From Harmothoe impar (taxonomy: Eukaryota > Annelida > Polychaeta > Phyllodocida > Polynoidae): 64,000 nt of DNA. The notes under the pieces are model-generated. The model was not told the DNA's origin and searched no databases. It saw only the letters and a list, made by a program, of their open reading frames with translations. The translations under genes and the position numbers were made by a program. This document shows positions 48,601 through 58,961 of this stretch, in pieces (position 1 is the first letter of the stretch; each line of letters starts with the position of its first letter). The stretch covers positions 64,038,609 through 64,102,608 of the forward strand of contig OX381709.1 of the NCBI GenBank assembly GCA_947462335.1, given 5' to 3'.

Positions 48601-51600
48601 AATAAGCTTTAACTTCTGTAGAGAAGAAAGTTTTAATTTGATCCTTGCAGAATAACGAAGAGGTCTTCAAACGAGAATCGACAGTGATTAAAGTGAGGAT
48701 AACATGTGTGCTAAAAGGACAAAACACAGAATATGCCTCATACTAGTCATAGTTGGGACGTGTAGCATATATGTTTTAGCTCCATAATTCCTGGATCAGA
48801 TCCAACACATCCGCAAGTGTGTGCCATATTATGTCATGTTCGATATTGCACTGATATAGCTAGAGGAGCTGTTATTGGATCAAAGATGGGGCATGCTGTT
48901 AGGTTTGGCGAGGCCAGAGTGGGTGTGACATATCAGACATATCCAGGAACCCCCTTTAAAGTATTGCCAGGTCACTGAACTGGACAGTACAGACTGCTAG
49001 GTGGGAGGGTGCGATGTGACAGTGGGATCGCGTATCATGCTGGGTAGCATAGAACTTAAGGCAGGATAGGGCAGGGCAGCTGAGGAAAACAGGATTTTTT
49101 TAAACGGTTTTATTTTATCCTGGTTGTACGTATCAGTTTGACTGCTCGAGCACAATACAACCAGTTGGGTACAGGAGCTGGTACCCTGATATGATATGAT
49201 ATGTGATAAGTAAATGTACAAATTTTTAGATCCAAGATCTGCGCAATACAAAACTCTTAGTTTGATGCTCCAAGGAGGAAAATTATAATAGTACACAAGG
49301 AATAGATGACATGGAGCGATCAATGATAAGAAACAACGATACAGGTAGACAGATAGGAGGAGAGGACAGGGCACGTGAAAGAACATGTAGGCAATAGGAT
49401 ATCAGAACTGGACAAAGTATTGGTCACGAATGGTGCGTGATAGAGGGTGAGAATCAGATAAAATATCCGGGGTGGAAGGTGGCAAATGGGAGAAAATTTG
49501 AGGTTATGACCAGTAGAGGGGCACACTTTTGATCGATGGTCAGGAAACGGCAGATATTGGGCTGGGTAGAAGGGCAAGAGGTGTTAACAGACTGGAGAAC
49601 GGAAGGCATGACCCAGGAAGGAGAGAAGGGGGCAGGCTCTACTGTACCCCCCACCTCTCCTGATCGATAATATCTTTGAGCATTGAGTCCAGAACGCCAT
49701 AAACCACTTGGTTACTTCAATGGAGCAGACCTCCCCATGGGTGATCTCTAAGTGCAGGAGCGGGAGGTGACAGCTCACGGCGCTCCATGGCCGCATGTAC
49801 AAAGACTGCACCACAAGTCCTACTGCATATGGTGATGTATTTCCTCTGGTTTTATAACAGCGTGATATTACAAGAACCTGGCTTTAGCAATCTGCTGTTT
49901 GTATAAGGTCACATATATAATAAATCCCTCATGATTGATAAGCCGACCACTCTCTTAAGCCCACCCCTACCCCTTAATGTGGGGGACATTTATAAACCGA
50001 CAAATTTAACATGTTTAAACTATAATGTTGTATTTATTTAAAACTTCATGACCTGAACCCCGACGGTGAACTTTATTATTGATCCAAGAATGTACAGTTA
50101 AGTGCGAATTTACACTATAGTCTTACAGGTATTTCATACTCGGTAATACCAAGAATGTTGCCAATCGATATCCAATAGTACAATGTAGTAACCATTGGTG
50201 CAAGGCATTGTATGGCATTAATCACTGCAATAAGGACGGGGACCTGTACATGTATTATATACGAGGTTAGCAGCATTACTTTTGTATACCTCATCCATGA
50301 ACCAAGCCACTAAATTAGGGGCTAACCCAAGACCAGCACGATACACGTGCATGTATAACTAATGGACTGAGACTTCTCTGGACCTGGGTTTCCTGTATTA
50401 TGGCAGACTCCCACAAGAGGAGACGACTGCAGCCCCTAAAGGCAGGTTTCCCCCAGTTGTGATGACGGTATCAATGTTGCATGTGGTGGTAGGGGGCGCA
50501 GGCCAAAACGCCCACACGCCAACCACGTGACTTGGGATCAATGATTGAAAACTAGGCACCCCCACCCCCACCCCCAGACACCATGCACTCCCACCCCTTA
50601 ACACTGGCCTGTCCCCAAATGGGAGTATGTACTTGTAAGCACCTAGCCCTCTGTGCACGCTCTAACAATGCAGGCTTCCTTATGAATGTTGACGACCATG
50701 GAGGGGTTGGTAGTACCAATGTAATGATGGCGTTTGACTGGGTGTTTTGGCAATGGGCGTGTTGAGTGCAGACTAGAACGCCTACAATACGTGTATAACA
50801 ACTACCCTTAGGCTTAGAACACGATTTTCCTTAAACGCTACTGCTCAGAGACTCTATGTAACAGGATGTTTCTGTCGAGTATCTAAATGTGTTGTTATAG
50901 CGTTAAAAGATAAGTATGGATGAAAAGCCATGACTAGTTTATAGTGTATTTTTTGTGATACAGAATAGACGTTTGATTGAAGTACCTATCTCTGTACATG
51001 TATATATCAGTGTTCATTCACGTTTATATCTGTTCGTTTCAGTACATTATGAGTCAGCCGCACCTGGGATCTGATAATTGCTATTGCTACTCTCGTACTA
51101 TACCATGCCTTGCATCCTTTACCTGGTATTTTCGTACAACTTACATTGAGGTTCTGATCGTATAATGTAATATACTTTGAATATTTGCTTGATATAGGAC
51201 AATGCCCTCCTAGTACCTCAACGTTGGCAACGGGCCTATTTTGATATTTAAGGTTATTAACATGTCAGATCAGAACCTTGTAAAATCAAACCCTGTCAGT
51301 CAGCCAATGTATCTCAACCATACATGTATTAAGTTTTTTACAAATGCTTTTTTCCATTATAATACGCACTCTAACACATATGCATTACACTGCGAATCCA
51401 ATGTCAAACCGCACCATAAAATATTCTTCCCGGTGAGACAGCACCATCTGTGACCACGTTGAATAACATTGTGCACCACTAGTGCCTAGTAGTGGCCCCC
51501 GTGTGATGTGCCTATGCTGAGGGATATAATATGATATCCTATTTTATTATAGGTCAATACATAACTCATAACGAAAGTTATAGTGAAACGGGATAGGTTG

Positions 51601-52343
51601 GGTGAGATTACAAAATGCATTAGTAACCAGCAGGTTATGAATAAGCCGGTGATGTTAATTTATTGGCAGGACTTTCAAAATACGTTTTTGGAAATATTAT
51701 CATGGATTACGGATCCAGCGCCGAGATTTTTGGTCGCTGGGAACTTTGGGTATATTATAACAGTTTTTTCTTGTCTCTGCCAGCCCAAAATATTTGCTGT
51801 GAAAACTCGTAATCCAAATTTTCAAACTGAAGTGGACCTAACAGGAAACATGTAAGAATGGAAAACAAGTATACATGGCAAGTATACACTCCGTGATAGG
51901 AGGGAACCTGTCCAACTGGCTGCTCAAATCGCTGCCAGACTAGACGTCAGGAGGCGTGTATGGTGTGTGGGGGGGGGGGGGGGGACTGGACGGGAGGGGG
52001 GAGGTACCTGTACATGCAGGTGAACAGAAGGCAGCCAACATAGGGGAGGACCCTGACACACACACATACACATCTGGTGCCGACGGGAAGGAGGGGGGGG
52101 GGGGGTGTTAGGAAGCTTAATCACCATCCCCGGCTCACCACTTTAATCGTGCAGCCTACTTTTCTTCGTCATGTGAATGACCCAGCTGAGTGGGAGGGTG
52201 TTGCCAAAAATAAATACTTAATGTTTGCAGCGATTGGAAGAGACACAATCTGCGTTACGGTTTTGTTGCAACAAGCTGTGCTGTCAGAACAGGTGAATTA
52301 ATTTATTCAAGTTGGCAGGACTTCATTCATATTTTTTAAGTTA

Positions 52344-52499
52344 GGGAGTGCTCATTTTTTAACAACAGGGTGGGGGTGGTGGATTTTTTTTTTGGGGGGG
52401 GGGGGGTAAAAAATTTCGACCCCTCTAGGGGGGGGGTGAAAAAAATTTGCGAAATCTCACCGCCCCCCCCCCCCCTGTTGTTAAAAAATGAGCTCTCCC
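52344..52499. mobile_element. Short GGGAGTG poly-C MITE, TTA target
   Basis: Left GGGAGTGCTCATTTTTTAAC and right GTTAAAAAATGAGCTCTCCC are inverted copies, with TTA on both sides. At 156 bp it is an internally deleted form of the family. Confidence 0.88.
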
Positions 52500-53723
52500 T
52501 TATACCGGTAGTTCTATTTTGCTCCCTGCTATTTCGTTTGAGTCCAAAGGTGCGAACACAGGGATACATTTGGCACGAGTTTCACTATACAGTGGGAGAG
52601 TCTGGGTCAGTCACTGTGTATCAATAGCAGGGGCCACTATCAGTTCGCCATACCAGTGGGTTACATTCGGGGATAACATCGTTTGTGGAGCAGTCTACAC
52701 GTAGTGAATGCCTGTCACCCACTCATAAACCGTATCAGATCACGAGTGTATAGAGATGTACAAACATTCACAAATCCTATTGTAAACATGCATCTCCACT
52801 CATTCAGTCATTATGTATACTGCTATCAATATGACAATATCATATCTAACTTGTTACTTGCACACTCACAGGTTGGCTGGGATCCCTCTCATCTGGGCCA
52901 ACATTCAGTCTGCTGATTAGATACAACGTTATCGCTGACTCCGTCATTGATCACGTATAATGCATGACTCAGCCAATCACATGACAACTGAGGTATACAA
53001 AGGTTTAGGATGACAGTCCAAGCTGACCTAAAAAGGGGCTAGGGAACAGTCTCATAATTCTGGCAATGAGGAAGTAGGATATCATGCACAATGCAGTTAA
53101 GTGTAATCCTTGTGAAGGCCACTGTAATACACAAACTGTGAAAATTGATGGTTTATAGTCAGACCACCCAGTCAATTAATAGCTGTTATGCTGTGTTTAT
53201 GTTCGATTTCTAACTGATAACATTAGTCCACAAAGGGGGGAGGAGACCTAAATCATAGGCATGGCCAGCCTCTCATATCTTAATTTGTTGAAAACGTAAC
53301 TGAAATTGAAGCATTCTGCCTTCTGTCAGAGCAAATTGAGCAATCCTGCAAAATAAGCATGGTAAAAAGAAAGGATATGACAGAGTTTGGTGTCAACTAA
53401 ATTTACGATAGTGTATTGTTAGCCTGTGTGAAGTGGCTTCATCAGTACTATGCCTAACAGTAACAATCAGAGCTATCAGTATCAAACAGGCAACTCTACA
53501 CTACACTACAGACAATAATGCAAATACAGTATTAATTGTATACAGATACAGTGAATCTATTGAAGCACATGTGGGTCATTATATATCATTGTGTAATTTA
53601 ATTGTAAAATCATGAATCTTAATTCTGTAGTGACTTGATGGATATTGGGCACTGGCTAGATATCATAGATATTTAATGTATTTGTGTATTGTATTTTATT
53701 ATTTGAAAATATAAGAATCCTAC

Positions 53724-54370
53724 CTAGGGAAGGCATCAAAGAACCACGTCCTCTTGGTGTCGGGGAAGGCAACTCTCATTCCTGACATGAGTGGTGAGTG
53801 GAGGACCACAGCTCCAACCTCGTATCTTGATGCCAAGTCGATTGTAGGCACGGTACCGATGCTCTGTCCATACAAGACAATGTTTTCGGGACTGATGCCA
53901 TACCTCGTTCTCAAGGCCAGCCACGCGGCGTCAATATCCGAATACAGATTCTTCTCAGACGGTTTTCCAGAACTCGTGCCATAGCCAGAGTAGTCGTAAC
54001 TAAAGATGTTACAGTTGATCCTACTCCCAAGGCCGATGTAGAAGCTGGTCATCTGTCCCAGATCGACGGCGTTCCCGTGACTGAAGAGTATGGTGTACCG
54101 GGCGTTCGGCGCACAGCGAACATAAGCACAAGCAATGCGATTTCCACGGGCTGTGCGTGTCTGAAATACCTCTATACAGTCCAATTCGCGTTGGGTATAC
54201 TGCCATTCTGCTCTCTCGGTTAGATGAAGGCTGCTCTTGGATCCAGTGTCGTCCGAAATGAAGGAATATGTTGGTTCTGGTGGCAGAAAAGCCAGTTTGG
54301 CAGCTACCCGTGATGGGCATGGCGGACAGCAGAACAAACAACAGAGCTCACTCAGAGATAAACCATTCAT
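53724..54370 (-). CDS. ABHD17: ABHD17 depalmitoylase, first coding exon
   Basis: Encodes residues 1-215 plus two bases of Ser216. The N-terminus [18 protein letters not shown] has Cys at 10, 11, 14, 15 and 18, the palmitoylated cluster that anchors ABHD17 proteins to the plasma membrane and endosomes. [12 protein letters not shown] (residues 95-106) forms the oxyanion region. The nucleophile Ser170 lies in GQSIG. The family removes palmitate from substrates such as N-Ras and PSD-95. The exon ends TTCCCTAG before donor GTAGGA. The start is the only ATG consistent with the family N-terminus. The gene is divergent from the C9orf85 homologue, 721 bp away ATG to ATG. All three triad residues are present once joined to the last exon. 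Confidence 0.97.
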
Positions 54371-55091
54371 TTTGTCGGCATAGGTGTGCTTCCAAAGATG
54401 AATGTATCTGTTCCTGGACTATTTAATATAGTTCAGGAACGGCGAATGAGCCCAAAATATGGTGATCGTGACAGTATTTTGACTCTTTCCTTTCGCCGAC
54501 AACTGTTTTCCTCAGAAGGTGACGTCACACACCGAGTACGCCAAACGGAAGCGAGGCGACGCTTCCGTGTTGTCCCGGAGTAAATTCTTATCATTTTGTC
54601 TAAATAAAGGAAAATATAGGAATTAATTGACATATAATGATACCTTTTGTCAGTTCTTTGTTTTATAGCATTATTTGAATCGTCCTTTTGGGCAGAAACA
54701 CCTGAAATCTCATTTTGCGTTTGTGTATTCGCTGGTTCCAACCAACCAAACCGCGGTACTCGAAACTGTTCGGCACCAGCAACTTCAGTACATCCGGAGC
54801 ACACATCTTTTCGAGAAGCGTGCAATAATTTTCAACTATTCAGGCGATTTCCCCGAGAAGTATAAGGAAACACTGCATATACACACCAATTTACTTGAGG
54901 ACATTTATCCCAGTGTACCTATTGTTGCTAAGAACTTCGAAGTAGGGTGCTTAGACAACAACAAGGCTGAATTTGACACTGTCACTGTTGTCTGACTCTG
55001 AGTGTTGAGTGCCAGCGTGGTCACTTGTTTATTTTTTCTCTTTTGATTTTCTCGACCAGGAGTGTTACGCCAAGGAAAGCACTTTGACAAG
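54371..55091. promoter_or_regulatory. Bidirectional promoter region of ABHD17 and C9orf85
   Basis: This 721-bp gap separates the two divergent start codons. A full CRE palindrome TGACGTCA lies at 54520-54527. ACGGAAGC (54545-54552) and GCTTCCGT (54561-54568) form a mirror pair of ETS/GABP-type sites around an 8-bp spacer. Such paired or palindromic ETS sites are common in bidirectional housekeeping promoters. An exon acceptor for the plus-strand gene lies at 55058-55059. A weak donor GTAAAT at about 54573 could end its untranslated first exon. A 106-codon frame at 54675-54995 has no recognised motif and probably lies in that intron. Confidence 0.7.
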
Positions 55092-55300
55092 ATGAGTTCT
55101 CAACGTGGTAACGTGTCGAGGACACGACCACAAAAACATAAGAATGCAAAAGCATTTAAAAACAACATGCATGACACAACTCAAAAGATACAAATGCTAA
55201 ATAGTCTTGAAGTGACCGGATGTTGTGCAAGGTGCAAGGATATCATCGACTGGAAGATTAAGTACAAGAAATACAAGCCCCTCAGCCAGGCAAAGACATG
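55060..55300 (+). CDS. C9orf85: C9orf85 homologue (DUF2039), first coding exon
   Basis: Acceptor TTTTCTCGACCAG precedes 55060; coding starts at ATG 55092. Residues 1-69 begin MSSQRGNVSRTRPQKHKN, matching the conserved basic N-terminus of the C9orf85 / DUF2039 family, and include CARC (Cys45 and Cys48), the first Cys-x-x-Cys pair. The donor is GTAGGC at 55301, splitting the codon for Cys70. The family is conserved across eukaryotes and is a putative zinc-binding protein. Its function is unknown. The full protein is 200 residues over four coding exons (55092-55300, 57235-57348, 57713-57795, 58204-58400), all in phase. Confidence 0.93.
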
Positions 55301-56068
55301 GTAGGCCCCTAAAAATGTTAACCCTTTATAAATATATGAATGAAATATAACAAATTATCATTGTCCAGAGTGACATGTGATTTAATCCCAGTGCCAAGCT
55401 TTGAGGGATGGAGGGGTTACTTTTTACCATTTGTGACATTTGTACTTCATGATTTATCCATAGACGGGCATAGCCTTATAATAGACAACCTATTAAAGAT
55501 ATCTTCTTTCTTACATAGCCTTCCTCAATATGTAATATTAATAACTATTCAAAGAATAGCTCTGAGTGTAGTAGCGGAGGCAACTGCACATCGTCCAACC
55601 CGAACTATTCAAAGAATAGAATATACAACGTAACCCCCCCCCCCCCCCCCCCCACCTGCCTTGGTGATCGATGCACGTTGAACTTAAAGAGTTCAAAAAG
55701 ACAGAAATGCGGATATCGCTGCTGTGATTGGCTCTATTTTTGACAGGGACAGTTAGCGGATGAGGCCTGTGGCTCAGCGATGTCGGGCAAAGTTGTGTCT
55801 TGCAAAGTTTAATATGTCTGGTAAAATTTGGAGGGGTCTCTGTACAAAACCACTGTTGTTGACTTGATTGACTTGATTTTTGGCGGGGACTGAAACCAGA
55901 GGGCATGTGCGTGCAACCAGACGATGTCGCCCACACCCACCACCTCAGCCACACCCACCTGCTTACCTGATTACAGTCGGCCCGCACTTCCTCGAATTTA
56001 GAAAATGCAAGGAAACATGTCTGAGAGTGAGAAAGCAAACTATCCAATGAGTTAAGCCCAAATATAAT

Positions 56069-56257
56069 GAAACTCGCGTATAAGCCGTACCCCGACTTTG
56101 GGCCGATCCTATAAGCCGCACCAGGAGTTTGGTTGTGGCGACTTTAACACTGTACCATAGTGGCAAAAACTCCCATATAAGCCGCACCCCGATCATATAA
56201 GCCGCACCGCTGATTTGACTCGCATACTAGCCGCGGCTTCTACATGGGGTTTTACGG
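56069..56257. mobile_element. MITE of the GTATAAGCCGC family, left end truncated
   Basis: Contains AACTCGCGTATAAGCCG, several ATAAGCCGCACC words and CTAGCCGCGGCTTCTACA, and ends GGGGTTTTACGG followed by TA. It is closely related to 63060-63233. Confidence 0.8.
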
Positions 56258-56514
56258 TAGTGAGGGTCGACTGTATCAGAGACATAGACCTCCCTGACTG
56301 TAAAGACTAGTGTGCTACATGATTTGAATACGTTTCTGCTCTCAAAATTGACAAATAATTCATTGTATCTGAAATAATTTACACCTTCAATCTTATCAAT
56401 CAAGTCCATCATGTTATCACCCTGTCCCTGAGTCATTTGTGATGTACATCAAAATGTAAGGGCAGTGGTTACCGAACCGACCCAGTAACGTACGGCGCTG
56501 CTAGATTGTCAGAA

Positions 56515-56587
56515 GGGGAAGTAGCTCAGTGGTAGAGCACTTGGCTTCGGAGTCAGGGGGTCGTGGGTTCGAGTCCCGCTTTCTCCA
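56515..56587 (+). tRNA. tRNA-like gene, left terminal repeat (Arg-TCG-like)
   Basis: Seventy-three bases with a full cloverleaf: acceptor GGGGAAG with TTTCTCC (two G-U pairs), D-stem GCTC/GAGC with a 7-nt loop, T-stem GTGGG/CCCGC with loop TTCGAGT, discriminator A, no encoded CCA. A box TAGCTCAGTGG and B box GGTTCGAGTCC are intact, and TTTTT follows at 56593-56597. The anticodon stem pairs fully (CTTGG with TCAGG) only if the loop is 8 nt, CTTCGGAG. With a normal 7-nt loop (CTTCGGA, anticodon TCG, Arg) two pairs are lost. It may be a working tRNA-Arg, an altered tRNA used only as primer, or a transcribed pseudogene. Confidence 0.75.
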
Positions 56588-56592
56588 GACGA

Positions 56593-56597
56593 TTTTT
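56593..56597 (+). terminator. Pol III terminator T5, left repeat
   Basis: TTTTT five bases after the tRNA 3' end, as for normal Pol III tRNA genes. Confidence 0.75.
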
Positions 56598-56612
56598 CCG
56601 CGACCGTTACAC

Positions 56613-56626
56613 TGGTGGAGAAAGCG
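56613..56626 (+). other. Primer-binding site matching the element's own tRNA
   Basis: TGGTGGAGAAAGCG starts one base after the left repeat. TGG pairs with the added CCA, and the next 11 bases pair with the tRNA end CGCTTTCTCCA. The fifteenth base is a mismatch. Confidence 0.85.
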
Positions 56627-56917
56627 AGCGCACTCGCTGGTACGGTTGACTTAGACGGTTGGAGCATCCCAACTTGCTGGGGATTGGCCACCTGCTGGCG
56701 GTTGGTAGTTGGAGGAGCAGGTAGTGAAGAGTTGGTTCCCAGTACGGGTAGTTGGAGTTCAGCATGGAGTCAAGTCAACAAATTTGGCTGGATCGGTTTG
56801 GCACTGTGAGCTTCTATCATTGGCTGCTACGGGGCATGATAGAGGCTGGGGGAGCTGTGTAAGGGCAGTGGTTACCGAACCGACCCAGTAACGTACGGCG
56901 CTGTTAGATTGTCAGAA

Positions 56918-56990
56918 GGGGAAGTAGCTCAGTGGTAGAGCACTTGGCTTCGGAGTCAGGGGGTCGTGGGTTCGAGTCCCGCTTTCTCCA
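56918..56990 (+). tRNA. tRNA-like gene, right terminal repeat
   Basis: Identical to 56515-56587, including both internal promoter boxes and the 8-nt anticodon loop, and followed by TTTTT at 56996-57000. Identity of the two tRNA copies is expected because both repeats are made from one template during reverse transcription. Confidence 0.75.
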
Positions 56991-57234
56991 GACGATTTTT
57001 CCGCGACCGTTACAAAAAGATCAATCTTTTGATAGCTATTGCTCAAGCCCGGTGGTTTGAGGGGAGGGGGAGTTAAATAAGCCCCCAATACCATGCTGAA
57101 AGGGGCTGGTGTCAAAACAGAATATGGTTCATTAAATACTCACGCAGTTGGGGGATGGTCAATATTACCACCAGTATCACATGTCAATTTAGTTTAATCT
57201 ATGAGGTATTAATTCTTGCTCTTCTTGCTTCCAG

Positions 57235-57348
57235 TACTGCATGCAAACAAAAAACGGTGAAGAAGGCATATTACCTCCTGTGTGAGCCATGCGCCAAAGA
57301 AAAACAAGTGTGCGCTAAATGTGGAGATAAACAAAATATTGTCCAGCA
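57235..57348 (+). CDS. C9orf85: C9orf85 homologue, second coding exon
   Basis: Residues 70 (completed) to 107 plus two bases. After acceptor CTTGCTTCCAG it reads TACKQKTVKKAYYLLCEPC and CAKCGDKQNIV. It provides Cys70/Cys73, Cys86/Cys89 and Cys96/Cys99. With Cys45/Cys48 these make four C-x-x-C pairs, enough for two zinc sites as in the human protein. The donor is GTGAGT at 57349. The QKTVK and VCAKCG blocks are the most conserved part of DUF2039. Confidence 0.95.
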
Positions 57349-57712
57349 GTGAGTACATCATGCGTTAATTTATTTCCCTTTATACATGTACTGAAATTGA
57401 AGACTATACGATTATGAGAACCCTTGTAATATACATGTATCCATCTAAATAGTTTTAAGGCAAGCCTTCTCTCTGATTTATGCAATTTTGAATGCGTATA
57501 CTAAGAAGTATTCATTCAATGATACATAGTAGTTAAACCACTACTAGGCCGCTGTACGTAGGATAATGGTGACAGTCTAGGCTGATCACGAGTCGCTGAC
57601 GAGTGTGCTCAGCCGTGATAAGCCATTTTCTTCAGTGCAGGGGTCTGGAGTGGTTTAACTAACTTATGCCACACACTGAATTAATTTGTTTTGAAATCGA
57701 ATATCTTTTCAG

Positions 57713-57795
57713 ACCTGGGCTCACGACTGCTGAAGAACACAAACAACAAGCGATGTTTCAATTGGAGTTAAAAGCCCTATCAGAAAAGCAGAGAA
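57713..57795 (+). CDS. C9orf85: C9orf85 homologue, third coding exon
   Basis: Acceptor TATCTTTTCAG; donor GTAAGC at 57796. Residues 108-135 plus one base, helical and charged (PGLTTAEEHKQQAMFQLEL). Phase matches both neighbours. This part is variable in the family. Confidence 0.85.
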
Positions 57796-57940
57796 GTAAG
57801 CATCAACACACGTTTTGTATCAATCTAGGCATCTTTGGATTCGAACATTTGTAGTTGTATTAATTTTAGGTCATGCCCATCGATACATTTTACAGTATGA
57901 AAAGCTTTTTCTCCAATATCGAATGTCTGTGTACTATAAT

Positions 57941-58120
57941 ACAGTAAAATCTCGTTATATTATAACGAGGACTGATATCAGGAATTTCCTGTTATAAAGA
58001 GCCCGTTTTCACAGTCATAATTTCCTATTCACTCTATATTGTATTAGTTCGAAGGAACTTTGCAATATATGGAGCAAATTTGCCCTGCAAAAGGCCCTCC
58101 TTAAAACGAGATTTCACAGT
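57941..58120. mobile_element. MITE, TIR ACAGTAAAATCTCGTT (pogo/Tigger-like)
   Basis: Left ACAGTAAAATCTCGTTATA and right TTAAAACGAGATTTCACAGT are inverted copies with two mismatches near the tip, and TA dinucleotides lie at the borders. The CAGT...AAATCTCG ends recall pogo/Tigger-type elements. It sits inside the last C9orf85 intron and leaves the splice sites intact. Confidence 0.7.
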
Positions 58121-58203
58121 AGTTGCAGCTAAAACCGATACATCTAGATATTCAATGCATACGGGCAATTGTAATTAATGAGTATACCTTTTCTCTTCAT
58201 TAG

Positions 58204-58400
58204 GGAAGTTCATCCGTTTGAGGGAATCTGGCAAGTTGAAGCCTGGCGAGATGCCCTCAACCGCAAGTATGGAAGCAGAAAGTGACCACGAATCAGACGC
58301 AGAGGATGTGGATGAGGACAGTGGTCACGGAGGCGGATCGGTATCTGGTGGAGACGAAGAGGCGGAGGGAGCGCAGGCCTGTGCTGGAGCGGCCGTTTGA
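58204..58400 (+). CDS. C9orf85: C9orf85 homologue, last coding exon
   Basis: Acceptor TTTCTCTTCATTAG; 65 codons (counting split Arg136) to TGA at 58398-58400. It starts KFIRLRESGKLKPGE and ends in an acidic and Gly-rich low-complexity tail (ESDAEDVDEDSGHGGG and onward), like the acidic C-terminus of vertebrate forms. ATTAAA at 58414-58419 is a likely polyadenylation signal. Confidence 0.88.
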
Positions 58401-58413
58401 ACCACCTTGCAGT

Positions 58414-58419
58414 AATTAA
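58414..58419 (+). terminator. Candidate poly(A) signal of C9orf85 homologue
   Basis: ATTAAA 14 bp after the stop codon, followed by a GT-rich stretch (CATTGTGTGAG). If it is used, the 3'UTR is very short. Confidence 0.5.
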
Positions 58420-58690
58420 AGTGTAAACACTTCCATTGTGTGAGACTTGAAATCATAAAATATGTCTTCCTTGGTTTATGTATTGTGTGCCTATCTGAAA
58501 ACGCATTTTCTATTCGTTTTCATTTAATGGAAAGAAATTAGTTCAGGAAGAGTCGTGACCCATAACCGTATTTCCCGAAGAATTTACGACCAATGCATGT
58601 TATAAAGACATTTAATACCTGGAACTTTGAGAGAGTTCTGAGGTATGTGTTCTTTTATGATCAAATCTCTAGGAATGATTATTTACATTA

Positions 58691-58961
58691 GGCCACACCA
58701 AAAAAAAAAGTTGGTCTACGGATTTTCATTTAGAAAAAATGGTGCGAGCGAGCGAATTTTTTTTTTTTTTTTCCAAATTTTCTTTTTGTCTGCGGATTTT
58801 AATCTTGAATCAAGTGGAGCGGTGGCAATTTTTTTTTTTTTTTGAGGGAAACATTTTTGCAAACTCCCAAATTTGGCTAGCGATCAGAAAAAAGCCACCC
58901 CCCCATTTTCAAAAATATGGTGCGGGAAATCCGTAGACCAACTTTTTTTTTTGGTGTGGCC
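58691..58961. mobile_element. MITE, TIR GGCCACACCAAAAAAAAAAG, copy 1
   Basis: The ends continue into GTTGGTCTACGGA and TCCGTAGACCAAC, so the inverted repeat exceeds 30 bp. TTA lies on both sides. The interior has T16-type runs after GGTGCGAGCGAGCGAA. The GGCC ends and 3-bp target fit PIF/Harbinger. It has no ORF. Confidence 0.92.

Larger units (their letters stand above)
31077..53723 (-). other. Large ABHD17 intron (22.6 kb)
   Basis: Donor GTAGGA at 53723 and acceptor AG at 31078-31077 on the minus strand. It holds several MITEs (35235, 37224, 42210, 43164, 45068, 45306 and 52344), G/C runs, a small minisatellite and a CpG-rich patch near 32 kb, and many short chance frames. No nested gene was recognised. 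In particular the frames at 36143-36559, 46917-47351 and 48997-49386 show no known motif or splice context. Confidence 0.8.
56455..57014 (+). mobile_element. TRIM-like retroelement with tRNA genes in its terminal repeats
   Basis: Direct repeats 56455-56611 and 56858-57014 are both exactly 157 bp, begin TGTAAG, end GTTACA and differ at one base (C or T in GCTGYTAGATT). They have the TG...CA ends of LTRs. AAAA lies on both sides as a possible short target duplication. Just inside the left repeat, TGGTGGAGAAAGCG (56613-56626) is the reverse complement of the last 11 bases of the tRNA in the repeat plus CCA. That is a primer-binding site. A purine-rich stretch (GAGGCTGGGGGAG) precedes the right repeat. 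The 246-bp interior has no convincing ORF. All parts fit a terminal-repeat retrotransposon in miniature, mobilised by an autonomous LTR element in trans. Confidence 0.85.
55301..57234 (+). other. C9orf85 intron carrying a TRIM-like element
   Basis: Bounded by GTAGGC and CTTCTTGCTTCCAG. It contains a C22-type run near 55627-55651, a MITE piece (56069-56257) and the tRNA-bearing TRIM element (56455-57014). Confidence 0.85.

Noticed and set aside
54675..54995. 106-codon ORF between ABHD17 and C9orf85
   Set aside because: No motif, no splice support, and it overlaps the probable first intron of the C9orf85 homologue.
56509..57115. Two minus-strand frames ending in the same 25-residue sequence
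   Set aside because: They are antisense reads through the two identical tRNA genes of the TRIM repeats. Such frames turn up in databases as spurious proteins.
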